43,177 nucleotides of DNA, taken from the IMG/VR virus record IMGVR_UViG_3300043425_000490, positions 1-43,177 of that record; one strand, given 5' to 3'. The position numbers were made by a program, and so were the translations under genes. Each line of letters opens with the position of its first letter. Position 1 is the first letter of the stretch. Origin of the DNA: a virus. The notes below the pieces were generated by a model, which ran no database searches, was not told the DNA's origin, and saw only the letters and a list, made by a program, of their open reading frames with translations. Positions 1 through 5,971 of the stretch are shown one piece after another.

Positions 1-16
1 ACCCCGAAGGCATAGA

Positions 17-39
17 TGTCAGTTTTTAAAGAACTGACA
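17..39 (-). other. small stem-loop near the window edge
   Basis: An 8-bp perfect inverted repeat (tgtcagtt and aactgaca) with a 7-nt loop lies just downstream of the 37-aa gene on the minus strand. No clear U-run follows it on either strand, so a terminator role is only possible. A second C/G-rich motif with a UUCG-like loop begins at the window edge (positions 2-10) but is cut off. Confidence 0.3.
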
Positions 40-43
40 AACT

Positions 44-51
44 TATTTATA
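44..51 (-). promoter_or_regulatory. candidate T4-type late promoter box
   Basis: The minus strand reads TATAAATA, the T4 late-promoter consensus, just after the stop codon of the 37-aa gene and pointing out of the window. The hairpin at 17-39 would lie directly at the transcript start. In such A+T-rich DNA an 8-base match can occur by chance, so support is moderate. Confidence 0.35.
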
Positions 52-53
52 AT

Positions 54-167
54 CTATTTACCAAAAAGTCCTAAAACTTTTGCTTTCAATGCTTTTGCCC
101 ATGCTGGTTGCTCAACGTGCCAACCAATAAACGCACCAACTAGTACCCAAAATAAAGTTTCTAACAT
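54..167 (-). CDS. small membrane protein, 37 aa
   Basis: A short open frame starts at ATG 165-167 with a good ribosome-binding site (AGGAG about 7 bases upstream) and ends in TAG. The product has an N-terminal hydrophobic segment (residues about 4-15, LFWVLVGAFIG), then a short stretch with Trp and Pro, then a Lys-rich end. This suggests a single-pass membrane miniprotein. Small proteins of this look (LFWVxVGA start, basic tail) are, to my recollection, common in marine T4-like phages, but no function is known to me. It is the first gene downstream of the tmRNA terminator, so it either has its own promoter or depends on readthrough. Confidence 0.7.
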   Translation of the reverse strand: MLETLFWVLVGAFIGWHVEQPAWAKALKAKVLGLFGK

Positions 168-183
168 ATATTACTCCTTTATT

Positions 184-220
184 AAAAAGCTGGTTTATTC
201 TGTTTCCAAGTCAAACCAGC
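184..220 (-). terminator. intrinsic terminator of the tmRNA coding piece
   Basis: On the minus strand an 8-bp stem (GCTGGTTT paired with AAACCAGC, 16-nt loop) is followed directly by TTTTT. It lies 17 bases past the tmRNA tag stop codon, so it probably ends the tmRNA precursor and may form the 3' hairpin of the mature coding piece. Confidence 0.75.
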
Positions 221-236
221 AAAACTCAGTAGTGGA

Positions 237-269
237 CTAAGCCGCTACAGCGTATAACTCATCGTTTGC
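237..269 (-). other. tmRNA proteolysis-tag reading frame (ANDELYAVAA)
   Basis: Codons from GCA at 269-267 read A-N-D-E-L-Y-A-V-A-A followed by TAG (239-237). With the alanine carried on the tRNA domain the added tag would be AANDELYAVAA. The start (AND) and end (AVAA) match the usual tmRNA tag pattern recognised by ClpXP-type proteases. Confidence 0.9.
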
Positions 270-430
270 AGTTATATTTGATTAACTTTAACGTGTTATT
301 TCCACGAACGCTCTTATCCTATCTCACGCTGTCGAAACCTGGTCAGGCCCATCAGAAGCATATTAGGTTAGTTTTCGGATACTCTAGGCTATCTAACCAC
401 GTCCTAATCTAGAGTTCTTAAATATGCTTT

Positions 431-490
431 TGGTGGACCTGGGCGGAATCGAACCGCCGTCCAACATGCCTTACTTTAGAGTTTACGTCG
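431..490 (-). ncRNA. ssrA: tmRNA acceptor piece (3' half, encoded CCA)
   Basis: This part holds the P2 3' strand (468-462), T arm, acceptor 3' strand (441-435), discriminator A (434) and encoded CCA (433-431). Its upstream end is not defined by sequence. A further possible P2 pairing (GACG at 489-486 with CGTT at 310-307) puts it near 490, which overlaps the last codons of the preceding 73-aa frame. Confidence 0.85.
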
Positions 491-697
491 TTTTACTTTA
501 CCAGTATAGAAAATTGGAATATACCACCAAGGATGTTTCTTTGGTTTGTTTAAAGTATATTCCCATTCTACACCAGCAATATCTATCCAAGTAGTGTGAA
601 AACCAAACCACGTTCTACTCTTACTCCATTTAATTCTACCGCCTTGTGTAAGTCTCATTATTATAACATAAATGAGACAGTTACCATAACGCTTCAT
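476..697 (-). CDS. conserved-looking hypothetical protein, 73 aa, overlapping the tmRNA
   Basis: The frame starts ATG directly after the RegA stop (TAAATG), so coupling to regA is likely. A second ATG 13 codons in (MRLTQGG) is the other possible start. Neither has a strong ribosome-binding site. The product is basic and Trp/Tyr-rich (SRTWFGFHTTW, KKHPWWYIPIFYTGKVKRRKL) with no motif I can name. The last codons (about 476-490) coincide with the 5' part of the tmRNA acceptor piece, so the same bases may be read as both protein and RNA. The aromatic, patterned C-terminus looks like real protein rather than chance translation. Confidence 0.65.
   Translation of the reverse strand: MKRYGNCLIYVIIMRLTQGGRIKWSKSRTWFGFHTTWIDIAGVEWEYTLNKPKKHPWWYIPIFYTGKVKRRKL
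660..668 (-). promoter_or_regulatory. candidate extended -10 promoter for the tmRNA
   Basis: The minus strand reads TGTTATAAT, a perfect TATAAT with the TGn extension, inside the start of the 73-aa frame. No good -35 is visible 17 bases upstream. A start near position 653 would make a transcript covering the permuted tmRNA down to its terminator. Confidence 0.35.
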
Positions 698-1102
698 TTA
701 ATAATCAGTCTTTTTCTTACCGATATTATATTTACTTACAAGTTCCCACTCATTACGTTCTTTGTGTGAAATAACTTTAATTTGATGTAATGGACCAATT
801 TTGTCCGTCATAATTTCAGGATTAGCAATAATCACTAAACCCCAATCAGATAACAACTTAGCAATCGCATTACGTCTCAGTATGTCGTTTTCATCTAAAC
901 TTGATGGTCTATCATCAAGCGCAAACAACTCTTTAAAATGTGTGATGTAATATTTACCTTGTTTATGTAATATATGACAAGATTGATACAACACTTTATC
1001 TGTTCTTGAAGCTACTCCTATACGTGATAATGTTTCTCGCACTTTTAAAAAGTCATCTGGTTCTTTGAGTTTTACCTCAACAAAACTAGAAATGTCAATC
1101 AT
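698..1102 (-). CDS. regA: RegA translational repressor
   Basis: RegA binds near the start codons of many early phage mRNAs and blocks their translation. The 134-aa product aligns by eye with T4 RegA (about 122 aa) along its length: an EVKLKEPDDFLKVRETLSRIG start, VLYQSCHILHKQGKYYITHFKEL in the middle, and a C-terminal region RNAIAKLLSDWGLVII followed by WELVSKYNIG. It follows gp62 by one base, the same 44-62-regA order as T4, so it belongs to the replication operon. The family normally regulates itself and its neighbours. Confidence 0.96.
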   Translation of the reverse strand: MIDISSFVEVKLKEPDDFLKVRETLSRIGVASRTDKVLYQSCHILHKQGKYYITHFKELFALDDRPSSLDENDILRRNAIAKLLSDWGLVIIANPEIMTDKIGPLHQIKVISHKERNEWELVSKYNIGKKKTDY

Positions 1103-1103
1103 T

Positions 1104-1490
1104 TTATTTCCTTAATCCACCAATATCGGTTTCTTCTTTTAGTTTTTGGATTTGATTCTCATCAAGAATTTCATATGCTTGTCTAGCTTTGATATCAGAA
1201 TAACCATAATATTTTTTGATACATTCTAAATCTTCTAGCTTTTCAACTTTTTCGCTTTTGATGAACGGCCTCTTTTTAGACCTTACGGTATTTATAAAAT
1301 ATAAAAACTGTAACCTATTGTCTAGATGAGGTCTTTCATTCATCATACTAGCAAATCCTATACAATCTAAATGATTGGAAAGTGCTCTATTGGTTAGATA
1401 AGGAACATACTTTTTTTCATCTTGCTCGGTTTCCATTATATCATTCTTGTTGCCAAGAATTTCTTTAACAAAGTCAAATACTTCTGCCAT
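1104..1490 (-). CDS. 62: clamp loader small subunit gp62
   Basis: gp62 works with the gp44 ATPase to load the gp45 sliding clamp onto primer-template DNA. The 128-aa product has the features of the shorter gp62 of marine T4-like phages: FDFVKEI near the N-terminus, YVPYLTNRALSNH at residues about 28-40, then a MNERPHLDNRLQFLYFINTVRSKKRPF block. Its position directly before regA supports this. Unlike T4, it is not next to gene 44; two other genes come between. It is shorter than T4 gp62 (187 aa). Confidence 0.9.
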   Translation of the reverse strand: MAEVFDFVKEILGNKNDIMETEQDEKKYVPYLTNRALSNHLDCIGFASMMNERPHLDNRLQFLYFINTVRSKKRPFIKSEKVEKLEDLECIKKYYGYSDIKARQAYEILDENQIQKLKEETDIGGLRK

Positions 1491-1505
1491 AATATATCCA
1501 ATTTT

Positions 1506-2063
1506 TTACGATTTAGCTTTTAGAAGATACTCAATTTCTTGCTGAGTCAAGTCTTTCACCTTAGTGACTGCTTCTTGATGTATGCCGATTCCTATCATAT
1601 ATCTAACACCACCAAATTTATCTTGTTTTTTATAAGGTCTGCCACGGAATTTCTCAGGGTCGACTTTATATATACATCCAGCTAAATCTGATTTCCATTT
1701 AGGGTCGGGCACAGCCACAAAATATAACTCATCAACCATGCGACACTTATCGAGTTGACTTTTTCTAATTGTCAATTCAGATGTAGTAAAATATGGAGTT
1801 TGTGTTTTAACTTCAACTGTTTTTTCATTTACGATAATGGTAATAGATTCACCATCATCTATAAAGTCATCAACACTTTTAATCAATTGTATCTTTTGGT
1901 ATACTGTCATGTCTTTTTTACTATCATATGAATCTACTGATAGTTCAACTCTGGTGTTTTCCATAGACGCAAAATAATTAGCAATAATACTTTCACCTGC
2001 TTTACCAAGATTCATAATCTTAGTTGCATGTTTTAGTTTATCCAATTCTTGTGTGGAATCCAT
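1506..2063 (-). CDS. putative PD-(D/E)XK-fold protein
   Basis: I do not recognise a named family. The 185-aa sequence has a pattern seen in PD-(D/E)XK nucleases and related proteins: an N-terminal helix with GKAGE (residues about 20-24), acidic residues at D47 and D51, then a strand with E-V-K (residues about 84-86, in VEVKTQTPYF). The lysine-rich C-terminal half (FRGRPYKKQDKFGGVRYMIGIG) could bind nucleic acid. It overlaps the preceding gene by 26 bases and sits between clamp-loader genes 44 and 62. A DNA-repair or DNA-cleaving role is inference. Confidence 0.6.
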   Translation of the reverse strand: MDSTQELDKLKHATKIMNLGKAGESIIANYFASMENTRVELSVDSYDSKKDMTVYQKIQLIKSVDDFIDDGESITIIVNEKTVEVKTQTPYFTTSELTIRKSQLDKCRMVDELYFVAVPDPKWKSDLAGCIYKVDPEKFRGRPYKKQDKFGGVRYMIGIGIHQEAVTKVKDLTQQEIEYLLKAKS

Positions 2064-2538
2064 GATTTATATCCTTATGTTTATTTTCTTTGTTTAGCAC
2101 AGTATTCATTTTTTTAGATACTTGTGATGATATTTTCTTCATCGATGCAGTGATATCTTGACCAGCATAGAATTCAAAATATCTAACACTGGTGTCATTA
2201 AACATATCATTACGGTCACTAAAGAATCTAGTAAACTCTTGAGCACCGCTATGGTCTTCATCATGTCTATTGGTACCTAAAGCTGTTTTGACGAATCTAT
2301 GAATTCTATTTCTCACATATCCGCTAGAATAGCCAACAAACAAAGGAATACCGTTCTTGTAAATACAATAAAAGCCATGTCTGTTTAAATTAACATTAGG
2401 CACTAAAACCAAATTACTGCCTTCAGAATCATCAGGATAGAAAGCAATATCTTGAGCATTAGATAGTTTTTCAACTATTTCCTCTGCATAATCATCTTCA
2501 TCTTTAACATATCCACCAAATAGACTAGGTGTACTCAT
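2038..2538 (-). CDS. putative GIY-YIG-like domain protein
   Basis: The 166-aa product has GFYCIYKNGIPLFVGYSS at residues about 55-72. This matches the GIY-YIG signature as GFY plus FVG at the expected spacing, followed by an Arg-rich helix (VRNRIHRF). The catalytic Glu/Asn part of the domain is not obvious downstream, so activity is uncertain. It could be an endonuclease, a homing-type invader now fixed in the operon, or a non-catalytic relative. It overlaps the stop of gene 44 by four bases, and the next gene overlaps it by 26, so all three are probably translated as a coupled set. Confidence 0.6.
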   Translation of the reverse strand: MSTPSLFGGYVKDEDDYAEEIVEKLSNAQDIAFYPDDSEGSNLVLVPNVNLNRHGFYCIYKNGIPLFVGYSSGYVRNRIHRFVKTALGTNRHDEDHSGAQEFTRFFSDRNDMFNDTSVRYFEFYAGQDITASMKKISSQVSKKMNTVLNKENKHKDINHGFHTRIG

Positions 2539-3479
2539 TTGAACTCAGCCTCCATCATAATCATTGTTAACATAGCCAAATCGTTTAATTGAGAATCCGA
2601 AACGAAGGCTCTCTTATATTGATAATCTGCTAATGTGACAACTAAAGATGGAATATATCTCGATTCTACTCGAGTATACAACTCATCAAACAGTTTTCTA
2701 TAAAAAGAAGTTGAATCATAATCGTTATTAGATAACCACTTTTTAACTCCAGCAAAGTCTTTATCTTTGATATAATTGATAATATCAATAACAGATTCAT
2801 CACCTAGTCTAGATAAAAAACCTACATCAATTTTACCAAACTTAGAATATCTTTGTAATTCATTTAAAGTACGTCTAAAGTCAGGAAAGAATTTATTAAC
2901 TACTTCAGCAACAACCTTTTCGTTATATTCAATATTCTCTTTTTTTAATATCTCAATCACTCGTTTAAAGAATTGAGATGCCATCTTAGCTTTTTCATCT
3001 TTAGTTAATCTGAAATCAATAACAGCACATCTAGAATGAATAGGTTCAATAATCTTTTCTTTAAAGTTACAAGTAAAAATAAAAGAACAGTTTCTAGCAA
3101 ACTCTTCAATCAAATTTCTGAAACCAGCTTGAGCGGCTGAAGACATACCATCAGCCTCGTCAATGATAACTACTTTGCGACCACCTTTTAATGATACAGC
3201 GGCCGCATAATCAGTGACTAAATTATGTACTACATCAATACCAAATTTAGATGAGCCATTTAAAACGATATAGTCACAACCAACTTCTTCACATAAAGCT
3301 TTGGCTACAGTTGTTTTACCAACACCTGCACTACCAGTGAGCATCATGGTTGGAATATCTTTAGTTCTTACGTATTCTTTAAAGGGAATTTTTAAACGTT
3401 CAGGAAGAACGCATTCGTCAATAGTCTTAGGGCGATAAGCTTCAACCCATAGAAATTGTTTTACATCTTTTTCAATCAT
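2535..3479 (-). CDS. 44: clamp loader ATPase gp44
   Basis: gp44 is the AAA+ motor that opens the gp45 clamp. Counting from ATG 3479, Walker A GSAGVGKTT is at residues about 49-57, Walker B IIDEAD at about 105-110, and the SRC arginine finger (sensor region) at about 149-151. The 314-aa length matches the family (T4: 319). I chose ATG 3479 because it has a ribosome-binding site (GGAG, about 6 bases upstream). The longer frame from GTG 3503 begins inside a transcription terminator hairpin. Distal to 45 in the operon, as in T4, but followed by two inserted genes before 62. Confidence 0.97.
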   Translation of the reverse strand: MIEKDVKQFLWVEAYRPKTIDECVLPERLKIPFKEYVRTKDIPTMMLTGSAGVGKTTVAKALCEEVGCDYIVLNGSSKFGIDVVHNLVTDYAAAVSLKGGRKVVIIDEADGMSSAAQAGFRNLIEEFARNCSFIFTCNFKEKIIEPIHSRCAVIDFRLTKDEKAKMASQFFKRVIEILKKENIEYNEKVVAEVVNKFFPDFRRTLNELQRYSKFGKIDVGFLSRLGDESVIDIINYIKDKDFAGVKKWLSNNDYDSTSFYRKLFDELYTRVESRYIPSLVVTLADYQYKRAFVSDSQLNDLAMLTMIMMEAEFK

Positions 3480-3499
3480 ACTAACTCCATAATAAAAAG

Positions 3500-3535
3500 A
3501 CACCGCATCATATCAAGTGTTGCATGATGCGGTGT
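3500..3535 (-). terminator. strong intrinsic terminator between the 67-aa gene and gene 44
   Basis: A perfect 12-bp stem (3535-3524 paired with 3511-3500, ACACCGCATCAT) with a 12-nt loop is followed on the minus strand by C and five T. It would stop much of the transcription coming from the clamp gene before it reaches 44, which implies either controlled readthrough or a separate promoter for 44. Confidence 0.85.
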
Positions 3536-3540
3536 TAAAT

Positions 3541-3556
3541 GCACTCAATTGAGTGC
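3541..3556. repeat. 16-bp perfect palindrome GCACTCAATTGAGTGC
   Basis: This palindrome spans the end of the 67-aa gene (its stop codon lies inside) and sits 5 bases before the terminator hairpin. A related motif, CACTCAAAGAGTG, occurs at 4495-4507 at the end of the dNMP kinase gene. It could be an operator, an RNA hairpin at a 3' end, or chance. Confidence 0.5.
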
Positions 3557-3748
3557 GGCTGAAAATCTACTAACTAATTCTAAATAGTTTTCATTGGTGA
3601 AATGCTCTCTACCTGTTGTCAAGGTAATCAATGATTTGTATGTAACCAATTCGCTCGGTTTAATCTCAATAACTGATACAACATGACTAGGATTGATTGC
3701 TACATTATATTCAGTTTCACCTGAAACACAATTAACATATACTAACAT
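3545..3748 (-). CDS. hypothetical protein, 67 aa
   Basis: I do not recognise this protein. The sequence (MLVYVNCVSGETEYNVAINPSHV start, then VITLTTGREHFTNENYLELVSRFSAALN end) suggests a small beta-rich fold with a C-terminal helix. It lies three bases after the clamp gene 45 and ends at a palindrome and strong terminator, so it is the last gene of the 45 transcription unit. A role linked to the clamp or to replication is only suggested by position. Confidence 0.7.
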   Translation of the reverse strand: MLVYVNCVSGETEYNVAINPSHVVSVIEIKPSELVTYKSLITLTTGREHFTNENYLELVSRFSAALN

Positions 3749-3751
3749 ATT

Positions 3752-4453
3752 TTATGCCTTTTGATAAAATCCATCTTTTTCTGTTGTAATCCAATATTCA
3801 ACATTTGCTTCTAAGCATTTCCAATGTGAAACACCTTTTGATGAAATACTTAAGCTATAGTGTCCTGGATACATTGATAAGTTTTCTACTCTAAAAACAA
3901 ATTCAAATTTATCACCGTTACCATTAGCAAATTTTGATACGCTTTTATTAACAACTTCGCCTTTTACATCACAAGCACCTAAGTAAATAAATTCACCATC
4001 AGACGAAACTCGAATGTTTGGTGCATCTAGTCTACTACTCCAAGACAACATATCACCTAATAATGTTTTACTAAACTTAACATTGATTTCTGGCTCAGGA
4101 AAATTAATATCTTCTTTAGGAGGAAGAACTAAATTAGATACTTCAGTAACTCGATACAAAGCTTCAGTTTCAACATCAAATCCTAAAAAATCATCGTGGC
4201 GAACATTCTTAAGTTTAATAAACTTTTCATCAATTGAAAATGATGCGTTTTCACTGATTGATAATACATCAACAAAGTTGTTTAAATCATATACTGAAAA
4301 CTCTTGAGTGATTTCTTCATCAAGCACAGCCTTAGCTAAAATATTACCTTTAACAGAAATAGTTTTAACTTCTTTACCAGGCTTAAATAAAATTCCTCGA
4401 TTGACTGTAAAAAAACTTCTAAGAATTTCAATAGACTTTTTAGATAACTGCAT
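3752..4453 (-). CDS. 45: DNA polymerase sliding clamp gp45
   Basis: gp45 is the trimeric ring that holds the phage polymerase on DNA and, in T4, also couples replication to late transcription through gp55 and gp33. The 233-aa product is close to T4 gp45 (228 aa). It has the N-terminal LSKKSIEILRSFFTVNRGILFKPG region, internal acidic blocks and a C-terminal YPGHYSLSISSKGVSHWK region followed by WITTEKDGFY. A ribosome-binding site TGGAG lies upstream of ATG 4453. The presence of gp55 in the window fits the same late-transcription scheme. Confidence 0.96.
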   Translation of the reverse strand: MQLSKKSIEILRSFFTVNRGILFKPGKEVKTISVKGNILAKAVLDEEITQEFSVYDLNNFVDVLSISENASFSIDEKFIKLKNVRHDDFLGFDVETEALYRVTEVSNLVLPPKEDINFPEPEINVKFSKTLLGDMLSWSSRLDAPNIRVSSDGEFIYLGACDVKGEVVNKSVSKFANGNGDKFEFVFRVENLSMYPGHYSLSISSKGVSHWKCLEANVEYWITTEKDGFYQKA

Positions 4454-4489
4454 AATTTACTCCAAAATAATAAGAAAACATAGTATAAA

Positions 4490-5113
4490 TCACACACTCA
4501 AAGAGTGCAACATAGCATCAACAGAATCACCTAATTCTTGTAGTGTTCCATTGTTTAGGATGTTGTAATCAAACTTACAACCAATCCAATCCCATTCTGA
4601 ACGATGTACTTCATCTTGTAAAGTATAATGTCTTAAATTAAATAAGTTAGGATTCAAGGTGTTTACTTCAAGTGCGGTTTGATACCACTCAGGTTCATCA
4701 CCTCGAATAATCCTAACTACTTTACCACCATTCTTTTGAATGTATTCAATTTCATTCTTGAATCGAACATCGGTAACAACTACATCTTTACCTTTGGCTC
4801 GATTCAATAACGAAATAACCCACAAGTCTTTATGAAAGACATCTCGACCTGCTTCAGTACCCATCAATTGCAAAGCTTCTCGAGGAGTAAATGTTCTACC
4901 AAATTTTTCAGACCAGTATACATCAGGCTCTTCACGCCACTTACGAGACACCTCAGTATCTCCTTCTAGCATATCTCTAGGCCAGCCGAACATACATGAT
5001 ACAGCATCTTTTAATGGTTTAGCAAAACTGTCTTTAACATATCCTTTACGTTCTAATATATCACCAACAGTTCCCTTACCTGAACCAATGAATCCTACAA
5101 TACCAATCAGCAT
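4490..5113 (-). CDS. 1: deoxynucleoside monophosphate kinase (T4 gp1-like)
   Basis: This enzyme phosphorylates dNMPs to dNDPs for phage DNA synthesis. The 207-aa product has Walker A GFIGSGKGT at residues 7-15, the DSFAKPLKDAVSCMFGW block after it, and RTFTPREALQLMGTEAGRDVFHKDLW near residues 93-118, typical of the phage dNMP kinase family. Its start overlaps the stop of the preceding gene as TAATG, so translation is coupled. The 3' end carries a short CACTC/GAGTG hairpin. Whether modified nucleotides are among its substrates cannot be told from sequence. Confidence 0.93.
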   Translation of the reverse strand: MLIGIVGFIGSGKGTVGDILERKGYVKDSFAKPLKDAVSCMFGWPRDMLEGDTEVSRKWREEPDVYWSEKFGRTFTPREALQLMGTEAGRDVFHKDLWVISLLNRAKGKDVVVTDVRFKNEIEYIQKNGGKVVRIIRGDEPEWYQTALEVNTLNPNLFNLRHYTLQDEVHRSEWDWIGCKFDYNILNNGTLQELGDSVDAMLHSLSV

Positions 5114-5907
5114 TATAGTTTACCGATTAATTCAGCAATCTTAGGCATATTACCTGTAAAGGCATATGTACCAACGTGTTGAGTCTTCATCCAAGGACAC
5201 AAGTGAATTTCACCACCAATATTACGCCACCACTGACAGAACATGTAATCTTCTGATAAGTAGCGATGAGATACAGGGTCAATCACAGTATCAAAGTATG
5301 CATGAATGTAACGAGTACCATCAAAGTTAGCTTGGCCAACATGGTCTGGTTTGTAATGCAATTCAGGATAAGCTTCTTTAAATTTACTGAATACATCACG
5401 TTTAATCATCATGAAACCAGTACCAATTTCTAATACTTGTAGTGGTTCAGTTACCGTAAACTTTTCAGTACCTTTAACGACATTGAAAACATATTCTCCA
5501 ACAAGTGATTCTAGTTCACCGGCAGGCATGTCAGGATTCTGTCTAGCGGCCTGAGCAATATTGTTCCAATTAATTGATTTTTTAGGATATGGTGCACCGA
5601 TAACGTCTTTATCTAGAGCCATCAACGCAATCACATCTTGAGGATTGTAATGAATGTCTGAATCGATAAACAACATATGAGTGCAGTCTGAGCGCAAGAA
5701 TTCATCTACTAGATAATTTCGTGCTCTGGTAATCAAAGACTCGTTAAACAAAAACGAGAACTTAGTTTCAACACCATACTTAATCATCAGGGTTTGTAAG
5801 TCAAGACTAGATTTCACATACATACCGTTCGCCATGCCACCATACATCGGTGTCGCAACAAACAATTTATTTTTCTTCAAGTCTTCAAGTTTAATTTGTA
5901 TTTCCAT
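5113..5907 (-). CDS. GT-A-like glycosyltransferase
   Basis: From ATG 5907 the product is 264 aa. It opens KLFVATPMYGG and has a D-S-D motif (residues 82-84, in HMLFIDSDIHYNP), the metal/nucleotide-sugar binding DxD of GT-A glycosyltransferases. Later features are VLEIGTGFMMIKRDVF, SEDYMFCQWW and HVGTYAFTG. This fits the glycosyltransferase-like proteins of marine T4-like phages; the acceptor is unknown. I chose ATG 5907 (GGGAAA upstream) over the longer GTG 5937 frame because that one starts inside a terminator hairpin. The stop overlaps the next gene as TAATG. Modifying DNA, virion or host glycan are all possible. Confidence 0.8.
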   Translation of the reverse strand: MEIQIKLEDLKKNKLFVATPMYGGMANGMYVKSSLDLQTLMIKYGVETKFSFLFNESLITRARNYLVDEFLRSDCTHMLFIDSDIHYNPQDVIALMALDKDVIGAPYPKKSINWNNIAQAARQNPDMPAGELESLVGEYVFNVVKGTEKFTVTEPLQVLEIGTGFMMIKRDVFSKFKEAYPELHYKPDHVGQANFDGTRYIHAYFDTVIDPVSHRYLSEDYMFCQWWRNIGGEIHLCPWMKTQHVGTYAFTGNMPKIAELIGKL

Positions 5908-5927
5908 AATTTTCCCATTAATAAAAA

Positions 5928-5956
5928 GAAGTGACACACTTTATATATGCCACTTC
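5928..5956 (-). terminator. intrinsic terminator after the CobS-like gene
   Basis: A 9-bp stem with one G-U pair (GAAGTGGCA at 5956-5948 with TGTCACTTC at 5936-5928) is followed by five T on the minus strand. It separates the CobS-like ATPase gene from the glycosyltransferase gene. Confidence 0.8.
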
Positions 5957-5971
5957 TTAGCTTCGTACTAC

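Larger units (their letters stand above)
184..350 (-). ncRNA. ssrA: tmRNA coding piece (5' half with tag frame)
   Basis: This part begins GGGCCTG and continues with the conserved tmRNA-like D-region ACCAGGTTTCGACAG (343-329). It then runs to the mRNA-like segment with resume codon GCA (269-267) and ends near the terminator hairpin. The spacer between the halves (430-351) would be cut out during maturation, as in alphaproteobacterial two-piece tmRNA. Confidence 0.85.
184..490 (-). ncRNA. ssrA: circularly permuted (two-piece) tmRNA precursor
   Basis: Transfer-messenger RNA rescues stalled ribosomes and adds a degradation tag. Reading the minus strand, the 3' (acceptor) half comes first, ending in CCA at 433-431. 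An 80-nt spacer follows, then the 5' half starting GGGCCTG at 350-344. This is the permuted order. The acceptor stem pairs 350-344 with 441-435 over 7 bp and contains G3-U70, the alanine identity pair. A T arm (5-bp stem 458-454/446-442, loop TTCGATT) precedes the acceptor strand. P2-like pairing is visible between CAGCGTG (331-325) and CATGTTG (468-462). The resume frame at 269-237 encodes ANDELYAVAA and a stop. The spacer contains a 9-bp stem (364-356 with 429-421) that extends the acceptor stem in the precursor. Boundaries at about 490 and 184 are estimates. No smpB gene is in the window, so host SmpB is presumably used. Confidence 0.93.

Noticed and set aside
2-10. Hairpin with UUCG-type loop at the window edge
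   Set aside because: Only two base pairs are visible before the window ends, so it cannot be judged.
16-240. Plus-strand open frame of 74 codons at the left end
   Set aside because: It lies opposite the minus-strand 37-aa gene, the terminator and the tmRNA tag region, has no clear ribosome-binding site, and nothing else in the window is on the plus strand.
2535-3503. Longer gene 44 starting at GTG 3503
   Set aside because: The extra 8 codons begin inside the terminator stem-loop, and ATG 3479 has a proper ribosome-binding site.
5113-5937. Longer glycosyltransferase starting at GTG 5937
   Set aside because: The extra codons lie in the terminator hairpin at 5928-5956; ATG 5907 is more likely.
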